Below, in pieces: positions 10,602 to 19,772 of a stretch of DNA of 64,000 bases (position 1 is its first letter; every line of letters begins with the position of its first letter). Source of the DNA: Rhizobium mesosinicum. GTDB taxonomy: Bacteria > Pseudomonadota > Alphaproteobacteria > Rhizobiales > Rhizobiaceae. The notes beneath the pieces were generated by a model. It saw only the letters and a list, made by a program, of their open reading frames with translations. It was not told the DNA's origin and ran no database searches. The stretch lies in the NCBI RefSeq assembly GCF_019511345.1, contig NZ_JAEUAK010000002.1:124001-188000 (forward strand), written 5' to 3'. Made by a program: the position numbers and the translations under genes.

Positions 10602-11891
10602 ATGACAGATTTTTACAAACTCATCCGCAATGCCCCCGGTGGCCGTTTCGACGGTATCGAACGGCCCTATTCCGTCGCCGATGTAGAGCGTCTGCGCGGC
10701 TCCGTCGCGCTTCGCTACACGTTGGCTGAAATGGGGGCTGCCCGTCTCTGGCGGCTTCTGCATGAGGAGAACTTCGTCAACGCGCTCGGCGCGCTCTCCG
10801 GCAACCAGGCCATGCAGATGGTACGCGCCGGGCTGCAGGCGATCTATCTTTCCGGCTGGCAGGTCGCCGCCGACGCGAACACGGCATCGGCAATGTATCC
10901 GGATCAATCGCTCTATCCCGCCAATGCCGGGCCGGAGCTCGCAAAACGCATCAACCGGACACTCCAGCGCGCCGATCAGATCGAGACGGCGGAAGGTCAG
11001 GGGCTTTCAGTCGAGACTTGGTTTGCGCCCATCGTCGCTGACGCCGAAGCCGGTTTCGGTGGACCGCTCAACGCTTTCGAGATCATGAAAGCCTATATCG
11101 AGGCGGGGGCAGCCGGCGTTCATTTCGAAGATCAGCTGGCTTCGGAAAAGAAATGCGGCCATCTTGGCGGCAAAGTGCTGATCCCGACCGCCGCTCATAT
11201 CCGCAATCTCGACGCGGCGCGGCTTGCGGCCGATGTCATGGGCGTGCCGACGCTCGTTATTGCCCGTACCGATGCCGAAGCGGCCAAACTTCTGACCTCT
11301 GACATCGACGAGCGCGACCAGCCCTTCGTCGATTACGATGCCGGACGCACGGTCGAGGGTTTCTACCAGGTGCGCAACGGGCTGGAACCCTGCATTGCGC
11401 GTGCCGTCGCCTATGCGAGCCATTGCGACCTCATCTGGTGCGAGACGTCGAAGCCTGACCTGGAACAAGCACGCCGCTTTGCCGAAGGTGTCCACAAAGT
11501 GCATCCCGGCAAGCTGCTCGCCTATAATTGCTCGCCGTCCTTCAACTGGAAGAAAAATCTCGACGATGCGACGATCGCCAAGTTCCAGCGCGAACTCGGC
11601 GCCATGGGCTACAAGTTCCAGTTCATCACGCTCGCCGGGTTCCATCAGCTGAACTACGGCATGTACGAGCTCGCCAGCGGTTATCGAGAGCGGCAGATGG
11701 AAGCCTATTGCGAGCTTCAACAGGCGGAATTTGCTGCGGAAGCACGCGGCTATACCGCCACCAAACATCAGCGCGAAGTCGGCACCGGCTATTTCGATGC
11801 CGTGTCGCTGGCGATATCGGGCGGGCGTGCTTCGACGACGGCCATGGGAGAATCAACCGAACACGCCCAGTTCAAACCGGCTGCCGAGTAG
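10602..11891 (+). CDS. aceA: Isocitrate lyase
   Basis: This is the first enzyme of the glyoxylate bypass. It cleaves isocitrate to glyoxylate and succinate so that cells can grow on acetate or fatty acids. The 429-residue protein carries the catalytic signature [14 protein letters not shown] with the active cysteine, plus [12 protein letters not shown] for metal binding and NCSPSFNW in the C-terminal half. An AGGAG ribosome-binding site lies 7 bp before the ATG. A small gene follows after 13 bp and is probably co-transcribed. Malate synthase is not in the window, as is usual for rhizobia where aceA and glcB are unlinked. Confidence 0.96.
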   Translation: MTDFYKLIRNAPGGRFDGIERPYSVADVERLRGSVALRYTLAEMGAARLWRLLHEENFVNALGALSGNQAMQMVRAGLQAIYLSGWQVAADANTASAMYPDQSLYPANAGPELAKRINRTLQRADQIETAEGQGLSVETWFAPIVADAEAGFGGPLNAFEIMKAYIEAGAAGVHFEDQLASEKKCGHLGGKVLIPTAAHIRNLDAARLAADVMGVPTLVIARTDAEAAKLLTSDIDERDQPFVDYDAGRTVEGFYQVRNGLEPCIARAVAYASHCDLIWCETSKPDLEQARRFAEGVHKVHPGKLLAYNCSPSFNWKKNLDDATIAKFQRELGAMGYKFQFITLAGFHQLNYGMYELASGYRERQMEAYCELQQAEFAAEARGYTATKHQREVGTGYFDAVSLAISGGRASTTAMGESTEHAQFKPAAE

Positions 11892-11904
11892 AGGAGGACA
11901 AAAC

Positions 11905-12141
11905 ATGGCATCCATCGCACGCGTCCGCGAACGGACGGAAGAACAGGCAAGCAGCATGACGGATAACCAGCAGACGGTGATCCGCATGCTCGCCAATGAT
12001 CTGCACAGGCTGAACCAGTCGGTGATGAAGGCGGTCGAGGCCGGTGTTTCGGTGGAGCTGGTGCGCTCCGCCCGGCATCATGGCGGCGACGGCAACTGGG
12101 GCGATCTGTTGATCCCCGTCATCGTCGCAAACAGAAATTAG
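11905..12141 (+). CDS. Small conserved-type hypothetical protein downstream of aceA
   Basis: This 78-residue gene starts at an ATG 8 bp after a strong GAGGAGG ribosome-binding site and 13 bp after the aceA stop, so it almost certainly shares the aceA message. The product is hydrophilic, helical in its first 50 residues (MLANDLHRLNQSVMKAVEAG) and ends in a more hydrophobic strand (WGDLLIPVIVANRN). No signal peptide or membrane segment is visible. I do not recognise a functional family. The longer in-frame reading further upstream overlaps aceA and is not needed. Confidence 0.7.
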   Translation: MASIARVRERTEEQASSMTDNQQTVIRMLANDLHRLNQSVMKAVEAGVSVELVRSARHHGGDGNWGDLLIPVIVANRN

Positions 12142-12144
12142 GCA

Positions 12145-12174
12145 TAGGTCCGGTGGTAAAGACCACCGGACCTA
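12145..12174 (+). terminator. Terminator of the aceA operon
   Basis: TAGGTCCGGTGGT and ACCACCGGACCTA form a perfect 13-bp stem around AAAG, directly after the small gene's stop codon. The downstream tract is only moderately T-rich (CGCTATTTG). The strength of the stem and its position support a terminator. Confidence 0.7.
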
Positions 12175-12238
12175 CGCTATTTGACGCAATTGTCAGCCTG
12201 GCGGAGTCGCGTCATAGTCGAGCATATCTTCGAACGGA

Positions 12239-13345
12239 ATGCATATGCCCGGTTCGCCGCACGCAAAACTCAACATTCTGACCGATCTGATTTATGGCGC
12301 GCTGTTCGGCGAGACGTCGTGGCAAGCCTTTCTCGACGCGCTGACGGCGACGATGCCTGACGCCAAGTCGACGCTGTTTTTCCACGATGTCGTCGCGCGC
12401 ACCGGCGGCCTTTCGCTTTCCTCCGGTTTCGCGGAAAAGGAAAGCGAGGCCTATAACCGCCATTACGCGGCCATCAATCCGTGGATGCCGCGCGCCGCCA
12501 CTCGGCCGATCGGCCTTGGCGTGATCGCCGATCAGATGCTGCCGCGCGAGCAGCTCCTCAAGACGGAATTCTACAGCGATTACATCAGATGGATCGGCTG
12601 CGAAAGCAGCGTCGGCGTGACGATCATGCGCGAGCGCGGGCGCTCCTTCAACCTTTCGATGCTGACCTCGTCTTCCGATCCGGATTTAAATCGCGGCAAT
12701 GCCGAACTGCTCACCGACCTGGCGCCGCATCTGCGGCGCGCCTTTGACTTCATTCGCCGCGAGCACAGCAATCCTCATAACAATGAAAACGGATTGGCGC
12801 TCTTCGATGCGATCGGCGTCGGCATCGTCTATATCGGCGAAGATCAGACGATCCGCTCGCTCAACAATGCAGCGGAGCGGATAGTCGCCGAGGGCGAGAC
12901 GATCGGCGTCACCTCGACCGGGCGGATCGTCATCGATGACAGGGAGCTCGCCTCCCGTCTGTCGGTGCTGCTGCGCAACCGCTTGCAGGCAGCTTCTCCG
13001 GCGAGCACGCTAATCAGGATGAAGAACACCGGCTTCAAATGCACGCTGGTGAAGATGCAATCGGATTTCATCACTCAATTTCTCGAAGGACCGACGGTGG
13101 CGATGATCATCGAGCGGACGAGCGTTCCACTACGGCCCGATCTCAACGACGCCCTGCCGCGCATCGACCAGCTGACGGCGGCGGAAATGCGGATCGCTGC
13201 CGGCATCGCGGCGGGCCTGTCGTTGCGCGAGGTCGCACGCACGAACGATGTCAGCTACGAGACGGCGCGTTCGCATCTCAAGAACATTTATTCGAAGCTC
13301 GGGGTGAACAGCCAGGTGGCGCTCGTGCGGCGGCTGATGCCGTAA
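12239..13345 (+). CDS. LuxR-type (GerE HTH) transcriptional regulator
   Basis: This 368-residue regulator has a C-terminal LuxR helix-turn-helix of about 60 residues. LTAAEMRIAAGIAAGLSLRE is the helix lead-in and ETARSHLKNIYSKLGVNSQ the recognition helix region. The first 300 residues have no autoinducer-binding or receiver signature that I can recognise. A PAS-like stretch (LFDAIGVGIVYIGEDQTIRS) lies near residues 185-205. Two ATGs six bases apart (12239, 12245) are possible starts. It stands alone, after the aceA terminator and convergent with the LysR gene. Its targets are unknown. Confidence 0.75.
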   Translation: MHMPGSPHAKLNILTDLIYGALFGETSWQAFLDALTATMPDAKSTLFFHDVVARTGGLSLSSGFAEKESEAYNRHYAAINPWMPRAATRPIGLGVIADQMLPREQLLKTEFYSDYIRWIGCESSVGVTIMRERGRSFNLSMLTSSSDPDLNRGNAELLTDLAPHLRRAFDFIRREHSNPHNNENGLALFDAIGVGIVYIGEDQTIRSLNNAAERIVAEGETIGVTSTGRIVIDDRELASRLSVLLRNRLQAASPASTLIRMKNTGFKCTLVKMQSDFITQFLEGPTVAMIIERTSVPLRPDLNDALPRIDQLTAAEMRIAAGIAAGLSLREVARTNDVSYETARSHLKNIYSKLGVNSQVALVRRLMP

Positions 13346-13356
13346 CGCAGTTCCGG

Positions 13357-14226
13357 CTAGCCGCGGCTGGCGCGCTTGCCGGCGAAGAGATCGGTGTAGC
13401 TTTTCAAGAGCTTCGTCATTCGGTCGGCGACTGTGCGGATTTCCGGGCGGTGACGATCCTCGGCATTCATGACGATCCATTGGCGGTGCCGCAGTTCCGG
13501 CAACTCGCCGCCGCAACGGTCCAGTTCGGGATCGAGATCGCCGACGAAGCAGGGCAGTACTGCCTTTCCCGCACCCGCACGCACCAGATCCAGCAGGGAA
13601 CGCGGACGATTGACGGTCGCGACGATCGCGGATGCGGCATTCTGATAGGGCCAGCGCAGATAGGCGGAGATGGTGTCCTCCGCGCCGACGGCGATCCATC
13701 TCATATCGTCCCGGTTGGTATTGCGTCTGATGTAGACGGCATAGGCGACTTCGCCGAGCAGACGGGCGGCGAGATTGCTTTCCTCCGGCTCGAAGGCGCG
13801 GATGCCGATATCGCTTTCCCGGTAATTCAGGTTCGCTCGCGCCTCGCCAATCGCCAGAGAGATGCCGAACGTGTCTCCCGGCATGCGGATCGCCGAAAAA
13901 TTCTCCGTCAGCAGCCAAGAGATCCATGTGCCGGCAGCGATCCTGACGGTGGCCCCACCCTCGGACGATTGCCGCCATGCTTCGACCTTGCGGGCGGCGG
14001 CTTCCATCTCCTGCAGATGATCAACGAGGGTCTGTCCATCAGCGGTCAGGCGGTAGCCTGTCTGGCTGCGGTGAAAGAGTGCGCGGCCGAGTTCCTGCTC
14101 GAGATCGAGCATGCGCCGGCCGATCGTCGCCGGGCTCAGAGCAGTGGCGGCACTTGCGCCCGTCAGGCCGCCGCTGCGGGCAACCTGCAGGAAAAGTTGA
14201 TAGGAATCCCAATTGCCGCTTTTCAT
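13357..14226 (-). CDS. LysR-type transcriptional regulator
   Basis: This is a 289-residue LysR-family protein. The N-terminal winged helix-turn-helix covers residues 1-65 (YQLFLQVARSGGLTGASAAT, then LSPATIGRRMLDLEQELG). A linker helix and an effector-binding domain follow. The N-terminus (WDSYQLFLQVARSGGL) resembles the subgroup that acts with a divergent gene. Here the only divergent reading is a small ORF at 14316. It converges with the LuxR-type gene with a gap of only 11 bp. No regulated pathway can be deduced. Confidence 0.85.
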   Translation of the reverse strand: MKSGNWDSYQLFLQVARSGGLTGASAATALSPATIGRRMLDLEQELGRALFHRSQTGYRLTADGQTLVDHLQEMEAAARKVEAWRQSSEGGATVRIAAGTWISWLLTENFSAIRMPGDTFGISLAIGEARANLNYRESDIGIRAFEPEESNLAARLLGEVAYAVYIRRNTNRDDMRWIAVGAEDTISAYLRWPYQNAASAIVATVNRPRSLLDLVRAGAGKAVLPCFVGDLDPELDRCGGELPELRHRQWIVMNAEDRHRPEIRTVADRMTKLLKSYTDLFAGKRASRG

Positions 14227-14315
14227 GAGTGAAAAACATAATGGGATTTCGCCTGTTTAAGAAGCGAATTTTGATGTGTAGATCAATCGATGTCCATAAA
14301 CGAAAGGACATCACG

Positions 14316-14558
14316 ATGATGGAGTGTTTTCTGATCGCAGATATTGCTGGCCGGATGCAGCGGGCAAGATTGCTGCAGCAAACAAGACGCGACCGGATTA
14401 AAGACGAAGACGCGTTTTACAATACGGTCGCAAGCAGCCCCTTGGTGCGATTTGCCGTCTGGCTGACCGAGCCGAGAGATCGAGGCGCCGGGCACACAAA
14501 AGTGCAGCCCGGCAGAAATGAATCCAAATATCAGGCCGCCTGTCTCACGCGGCCATGA
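14316..14558 (+). CDS. Possible small protein (80 aa), function unknown
   Basis: An ATG at 14316 is preceded by AAAGGA at a normal 7-bp distance and opens an 80-residue frame (MMECFLIADIAGRMQRARLL...). The product is basic, with RRDRIKDEDAFYN in the middle, and has no membrane segment. It lies divergent from the LysR-type gene and overlaps the 3' end of the chemoreceptor gene on the other strand by 28 bp. No family is recognised, so it could be chance. Confidence 0.35.
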   Translation: MMECFLIADIAGRMQRARLLQQTRRDRIKDEDAFYNTVASSPLVRFAVWLTEPRDRGAGHTKVQPGRNESKYQAACLTRP

Positions 14559-16375
14559 GCGGCAGCGCCTTCGGCAAGGCGGAACTGCTCGATGAGCGCC
14601 ATCAGCATGTCGGCCTCTTCCGCCAGCTGGCGGCTTGCCTGCGTGGTTTCGGCAACCATGGAGGCATTCTTCTGCGTCATTTGGTCCATCGCATTGACGG
14701 AACTGTTGACGTCCTGAAGGGCGGCAGACTGGTCGCGGCTCGCCGTGGCGATGGTCTCGACATGGCCGCTGATTGTGATGATCTCGTGGCTGATCGAGGC
14801 GAGCACGCTGCCGGTCTTCTGCACCAGTTCAGAACCGGCATTCACCTCGCGGGTCGACTGGTCGATCAGCGCCTTGATTTCCTTGGCGGCATTGGCCGAG
14901 CGCTGGGCAAGCTCGCGCACTTCCTGCGCCACGACGGCAAAGCCCTTGCCCGCCTCACCGGCGCGCGCCGCCTCGACACCGGCGTTCAGCGCCAGAAGGT
15001 TTGTCTGGAAGGCGATGTCGTCGATGACCACGATGATCTGTTCGATGCGTTGCGAGGCGTCTTCAATGCGGCCCATGGCGGCGACGGCATCACCGACGAC
15101 AGTACCGGAACCGTCCGCCGTCCGTTTAGTCGCGGCAACGACATTGTTTGCCTCATGGGCGCGTTCGGCCGACGAGCGGACGGTAACGGTGATCTGTTCG
15201 ACGGCGGCAGCCGTTTCTTCAAGGCTTGCGGCCTGGGATTCCGTGCGCTTGGAAAGTTCGTCAGCCGAGGCGGAAACCGAACCGCTGTTGCGCTGGATGG
15301 AAGCTGCACTTGCCCGAATGCGCGTCAGCGTATCCTGAAGGCGCAGGAGCGACCTGTTGAAATCCATGCGGAGCTGTTCGAGCCGGCCGACGAAGGGTGT
15401 TTCGATGGTCTGCGAAATATCGCCCTGGGACAGGCGTCCCAGACCGGCGGCAAGCTGATTGACGGCAAAATCGATCTGGCTGTCGAGCGTGCGCTTCTCT
15501 GCATCGTTGCGGCTGCGCTCGGCTTCGTTCAGGGCGCGCTGTTCGACGGCCTGCGTCTCAAGTTCCTGCCGGGCGACCGCGCTGTCGCGGAAGAGAGCGA
15601 GCGCACGGCCGATGTCGCCGAATTCGTTCTTCTTTTCGACGCAGGGGACGGCGCTGACGAGATCACCCGACGAAATGGCACGCACGCTTGATGTCAGCGC
15701 CTGCATCGGCCTGACGGAACGGCGGATCGCATAGAAAGCGAGTACGCCGACGAGCAGCATCACCACAGCGCCAGCGCTGAGAACCAGCGTCTGCAGTTCG
15801 TTCATCCGCTGGTAATAGACTTCCATCGGTATGCCGATGAAGAGGATGCCGATCGTGGCGCCAGACGGATTCTTGACCGGGAAATAGCCCGTCATGAACT
15901 TGCGGCTGAACAGGTCCGCCGGACCGTAATAGGAATTACCCTGTGCGAGCACAGGCTGAGCGGGATGATCCGCGGCAAGTTTGGTGCCGACGGCACGGTC
16001 GCCATTTTCCTTCTTCACATTGGTGGAGACGCGGACGTAATCGCCTCCCTGCTTTTCGAAGATGGTGGCGACGCCGGCGATCGACTGCGCCGTGCGATCA
16101 ACCAGCGAATAGTCGCCGAAGGCGGGGATCTTGTCTTCGGTGACGCCGGACAGAACGTTGTCCTTTACATCGATACGGACATCAGCATCGCTTGCGCCAT
16201 AGAGAACCGCCATCGAGCGGCTTGCATCCTTCGCGTCGGATACAGCGCTATCCATGACATAGCTGCCGAGATTGTAATAGGTCACGCCGACAATCGCTGC
16301 GGTGCTGACCGCAAGCAGAAGCAGCGTCATCGCAACGATCTGACGCACAATGGATGTCGAAAAGAAACGCAGCAT
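14531..16375 (-). CDS. Methyl-accepting chemotaxis protein with single periplasmic Cache-type domain
   Basis: This is a transmembrane chemoreceptor. I chose the start at 16375 (MLRFFSTSIVRQ) because AGAGG precedes it; a start 12 codons earlier is possible. Two hydrophobic segments (about residues 10-30 and 195-217) flank a periplasmic Cache-like sensor with GYFPVKNPSGATIGILFIG near its end. A HAMP domain and a signalling domain with the hairpin tip IAFQTNLLALNAGVEAARAG follow. The protein ends in GRVRQAA, without a CheR-binding pentapeptide. It is followed by no che gene; the ligand is unknown. Confidence 0.9.
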   Translation of the reverse strand: MLRFFSTSIVRQIVAMTLLLLAVSTAAIVGVTYYNLGSYVMDSAVSDAKDASRSMAVLYGASDADVRIDVKDNVLSGVTEDKIPAFGDYSLVDRTAQSIAGVATIFEKQGGDYVRVSTNVKKENGDRAVGTKLAADHPAQPVLAQGNSYYGPADLFSRKFMTGYFPVKNPSGATIGILFIGIPMEVYYQRMNELQTLVLSAGAVVMLLVGVLAFYAIRRSVRPMQALTSSVRAISSGDLVSAVPCVEKKNEFGDIGRALALFRDSAVARQELETQAVEQRALNEAERSRNDAEKRTLDSQIDFAVNQLAAGLGRLSQGDISQTIETPFVGRLEQLRMDFNRSLLRLQDTLTRIRASAASIQRNSGSVSASADELSKRTESQAASLEETAAAVEQITVTVRSSAERAHEANNVVAATKRTADGSGTVVGDAVAAMGRIEDASQRIEQIIVVIDDIAFQTNLLALNAGVEAARAGEAGKGFAVVAQEVRELAQRSANAAKEIKALIDQSTREVNAGSELVQKTGSVLASISHEIITISGHVETIATASRDQSAALQDVNSSVNAMDQMTQKNASMVAETTQASRQLAEEADMLMALIEQFRLAEGAAAHGRVRQAA

Positions 16376-16578
16376 CTGGAACCTCTGGCAACACAACGGT
16401 ATCAGGTTCATAAGAATGCGTTAGGGAAAATTTTTCCTTAACACCGGGCCGAGCGAGGCGCTTTACTTGCGTTTTTTCAAGTTTAGTATGACTTGACGAG
16501 TATCGCAGCCGCCACCGAGGCAGAAAATTTCAATCCATTCAATTTCAAACAACCTCAGAGAGATTTTAGCAAAAACAA

Positions 16579-16604
16579 AAATGGCCCCGAAAATGGGGCC
16601 ATTT
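16579..16604 (-). terminator. Terminator downstream of the second chemoreceptor
   Basis: AAATGGCCCC and GGGGCCATTT form a 10-bp stem around GAAAAT. On the minus strand the stem runs into TTTTTGTTTTTG, a strong T-tract, about 25 bp after the stop of the chemoreceptor at 16628. This is a good rho-independent terminator. Confidence 0.85.
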
Positions 16605-16627
16605 GTATTGCGGGTTGAATATCGGAA

Positions 16628-19156
16628 TCAGGCGGCGCGGTACATATGCACGTCGGTGCCGCCGTCGATCTTGAACTGCTGCACGAGATGCAGCAACGCG
16701 TCCGCCTCGTTTGCGAGCTCGCGGCTTGCGGCAGTGGTCTCTTCCACCATCGCGGCGTTCTGCTGTGTCATCTGGTCCATCTGGTTGACGGTGGAGTTGA
16801 CCCCCTGCAGCGCGCTCGACTGGTCGTGGCTTGCGCGGGCGATCATTTCGACGTGCTGGCTGATCGTGACGATCTGGGCGCTGATCTTGGCGAGAACCGT
16901 TCCGGTTTCCTGTACGAACTGCGAACCGGAATTGACCTCGTTCGTCGACTTGTTGATGAGGCCCTTGATCTCCTGCGCGGCAGCGGCAGAGCGCTGGGCA
17001 AGCTCGCGGACTTCCATGGCGACAACGGCAAAGCCCTTGCCAGCCTCACCGGCGCGGGCGGCTTCGATGCCGGCGTTCAGAGCGAGCAGGTTGGTCTGGA
17101 AGGCGATCTCGTCGATGACACCGATAATCTGCTCGATCTGACGCGATGCATCCTCGATACGGCCCATGGCATCGATCGCATTGTTGACGACGACGGCGGA
17201 GTCGTCGGCGCTGCGCTTGGCTTGGCGGACGATCTGGTCGGCATCCTTGGCACGCTCGGCAGACGAGCGGACGGTCACGGTGATCTGATCGACAGCGGCA
17301 GCGGTTTCCTCCAGCGACGCGGCCTGCTGCTCGGTGCGCTTGGAGAGATCCTCGGCGGACTGGGCCATCTGGTTGCCGTTGCCTTGGATCATCTGGACGT
17401 TATCGCGGATCTGGCTCATCGTCGCCTGCAGGCGCAGCATCGAACCGTTGAAATCCTGGCGGAGCTGTTCGAGACGGCCGATGAAGGGCGTTTCGATCGT
17501 CGTCGAGATATCGCCCTGCGACATGCGCTCGAGGCCGGCGGCAAGCGCGTTGACCGCGAATTCGATCTGGCGATCCATCTCGCGCTTTTCGGCATCGTTG
17601 CGCTGGCGCTCATGCTCGGCGGCCTGCCGCTCTTCGTCGCTCTGCTCCTCGATACGGATCTTGGAGATGGCATTTTCCTTGAAAATGCCGAGGGCGCGGG
17701 CCATATCGCCGATTTCGTCGGAACGCTTCTCACCGGAGATGTTGGTGTCGAGCGCACCTTCGGCGATACGGCGCATGGCGGCGGTGATCTGGGCGATCGG
17801 CCGCTGCAGCGTCAGCACCAGTGCGATGCCGCCGACGATGGACACCAGGATGCCGAGCGCTGTCGTACCAACGGAGATGCTGTTGGCCTGGTCGCGTTCC
17901 GCGCCAGCAGTCTGCTTCTGCTCTTCCGCAAAGCTGGTCAGCTGGCCCCAGACGCCGTCGAGCTGCTGTCGCGCTGCGGCATAATCGGCCGTGCGTTGAT
18001 TGATCACATCAACGAGGCTTTGCGCACCCTTATCCATCGAAGCGAGAGCGGGCGTAATCGCGTCGACGATGTCACCGGCGAAATTCATACCCTTGGCGCT
18101 TGCCTGAAGGGTGTTCAACATGGTGTTGAGCGTGGCGATCTCCTGGTTCAGGCGAACGCGATTTTCCTTGTTCGGCTTGGCATTGAACTCGGCAAGCACG
18201 AGCTGCAGCGAATAAATGGAGCTTTCAAGGCGCCGGGTGTCTTCCAGCACGGAATTCGTCTGAGCGATGCGGCTGTCAAGCTCCACGAAGGTCGTCGTGG
18301 CCTCACGCATCATTTGCGTGGCGGTGAGCTGCGTGTAAGTCGACATCTGGCGGAAGCGGGAAACCAGACGACCCAGATTGGCAACGCTGTCGTCCGTGCC
18401 GGCGTCCGGAGCCGTCGCCTGGGCTTTCAGGTCGCTGATGGTCTGCGCCATCGACTGGGTCATGCTCTTCTGGTTCTGCGGAACGGAGATTTCGATCATG
18501 CGCTGCGCCTTGACGATCGCAGGCAGCGCATCGGTCACGACCTTCAGCTTGTCAGCAGACGTCTGCGCCTTGTTGAAATCGTTCATGGTGGTTGCCAGCG
18601 TGTCGCCGCCCTTCAGGAGACGGTCGGCTGCGCGCAATGTCGCCGTTGCATTGCCTTCATCGGTGCGGATGTTCTCTTCCAATTGCTTGGCGTCATAGCT
18701 GACGTTGAAGCGATTGGTGATCATCACCTTTTGGGCATCGTCGATCTGCTTACGAAGGGCCACTTCCTGCTCGTGCAGCGTCCAGAGCTTGCCGACAGTA
18801 TCCGAAATGCCCTTGGTCCCTTCGATGGCTGCCTGCAAATTCTCATGACCGGCATTGTCGCCGATCTGCGCCATGGTGGCATTCAGCGTCTGGCCCTGGG
18901 TCTTGATATCTGCATGGAGCTTGTCGCGCGCCTGCTCGTTGGTGGTCTGCAGGAAGTCGCCCATCGAGGCGTAAAGGTCCTTGAACCCGCTCAGCGACTG
19001 GAGAACACTGTTGGAAATCTCCATTCGGCCCTGCAGAAGACCGGATGCATAAAGACCAGTAAGACCGACCGCGGAAATGGTGATGACGAATGGCAGAACA
19101 AAAATCAGAACCTTGGTCTGAATTTTGAAACGAGACAGAATCTTGTCAATGAACAT
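16628..19156 (-). CDS. Methyl-accepting chemotaxis protein with long helical sensor region
   Basis: This 842-residue chemoreceptor has an N-terminal hydrophobic segment (about residues 15-37). A periplasmic region of nearly 400 residues, rich in helix and without obvious Cache motifs, resembles helical bimodular sensors. The second hydrophobic segment (TTALGILVSIVGGIALVL) leads into HAMP. The signalling tip IAFQTNLLALNAGIEAARAG is conserved. The signalling part closely resembles the neighbouring receptor, suggesting shared ancestry with different sensors. The C-terminus is MYRAA, without a CheR tether. A terminator follows at 16579-16604. The ligand is unknown. Confidence 0.9.
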   Translation of the reverse strand: MFIDKILSRFKIQTKVLIFVLPFVITISAVGLTGLYASGLLQGRMEISNSVLQSLSGFKDLYASMGDFLQTTNEQARDKLHADIKTQGQTLNATMAQIGDNAGHENLQAAIEGTKGISDTVGKLWTLHEQEVALRKQIDDAQKVMITNRFNVSYDAKQLEENIRTDEGNATATLRAADRLLKGGDTLATTMNDFNKAQTSADKLKVVTDALPAIVKAQRMIEISVPQNQKSMTQSMAQTISDLKAQATAPDAGTDDSVANLGRLVSRFRQMSTYTQLTATQMMREATTTFVELDSRIAQTNSVLEDTRRLESSIYSLQLVLAEFNAKPNKENRVRLNQEIATLNTMLNTLQASAKGMNFAGDIVDAITPALASMDKGAQSLVDVINQRTADYAAARQQLDGVWGQLTSFAEEQKQTAGAERDQANSISVGTTALGILVSIVGGIALVLTLQRPIAQITAAMRRIAEGALDTNISGEKRSDEIGDMARALGIFKENAISKIRIEEQSDEERQAAEHERQRNDAEKREMDRQIEFAVNALAAGLERMSQGDISTTIETPFIGRLEQLRQDFNGSMLRLQATMSQIRDNVQMIQGNGNQMAQSAEDLSKRTEQQAASLEETAAAVDQITVTVRSSAERAKDADQIVRQAKRSADDSAVVVNNAIDAMGRIEDASRQIEQIIGVIDEIAFQTNLLALNAGIEAARAGEAGKGFAVVAMEVRELAQRSAAAAQEIKGLINKSTNEVNSGSQFVQETGTVLAKISAQIVTISQHVEMIARASHDQSSALQGVNSTVNQMDQMTQQNAAMVEETTAASRELANEADALLHLVQQFKIDGGTDVHMYRAA

Positions 19157-19463
19157 GGCGCGCTGTGCCTTTCATACACCACTCCTCCTGCCGGCAACCT
19201 TTCGGCGCCAGCCGGTGCATATCGAGCTGATCTACTAACAGTTGGGAAACCCTGAAAGGGCGGCAGTCATTGCCGGCTCATTTCCGGCAAAGGCCGGAAA
19301 CACCCAAATAATCCTCTCCAATGTGTCAGATTAGATGTTAATTTTCGGATAAACAGTAAGAGCGCATCAGCTATGGTCGCACAATAGTTGCAAATCGCGC
19401 GCTATTGAACCGCGATATATCAATCGGCAGACCAGAAGACTTCCATTTCGAGCTGCAGAAAGA
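19157..19463. other. Upstream region of the second chemoreceptor gene
   Basis: This 307-bp stretch has no convincing gene. It contains a perfect inverted repeat TTTCCGGC / GCCGGAAA (19281-19300) about 125 bp before the chemoreceptor start, and an AGGAGGAGT-type ribosome-binding site close to that start. The rest is AT-richer than the surroundings and probably holds the promoter, which I could not define. Confidence 0.4.
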
Positions 19464-19607
19464 TCAGACGAAGTGGGAGAAAAGAACAGCAATGCTGGCG
19501 GCGGTCGCGCCTGCGGCAAGCATCAGATAGCGCAGAGCTACGAGTTTCGTATCAGGCTTTGCCTGGGCGATTGCGATGGCGCGGGAGCGTCGAGTGTTTC
19601 TGTCCAT
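19464..19607 (-). CDS. Tiny single-pass membrane protein (47 aa)
   Basis: A minus-strand ATG at 19607, preceded by GTGAGG about 7 bp upstream, opens a 47-codon frame ending in TGA at 19464. The product has a basic, hydrophilic first half (MDRNTRRSRAIAIAQAKPD) and a hydrophobic second half (RYLMLAAGATAASIAVLF) that could span the membrane once. It ends in SHFV. It stands between the flavoprotein gene and the second chemoreceptor, on their strand. No family is recognised. The ribosome-binding site and amphipathic layout are the only support. Confidence 0.45.
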   Translation of the reverse strand: MDRNTRRSRAIAIAQAKPDTKLVALRYLMLAAGATAASIAVLFSHFV

Positions 19608-19772
19608 TGCGAAACCTCACTTCTATCTAAGCACAACAATCCAATAAAACAGCTTGCCGGTAAAGCTTCATTTAGGAATGATTTGCCAGCCTGCCATTGG
19701 GACAGGATGGCGCAGCCAATCTTAAGAAGTCTTGAATCGAGGAAAAGGTTTCACGTCTACGAATATTCGCGT

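Noticed and set aside
16646..19255. Plus-strand open frame of 869 codons opposite the second chemoreceptor gene
   Set aside because: It mirrors the chemoreceptor codon by codon in a GC-rich gene. The translation is low in aromatic residues, rich in His/Arg/Gly/Asp, and matches no family, whereas the minus strand has a complete receptor.
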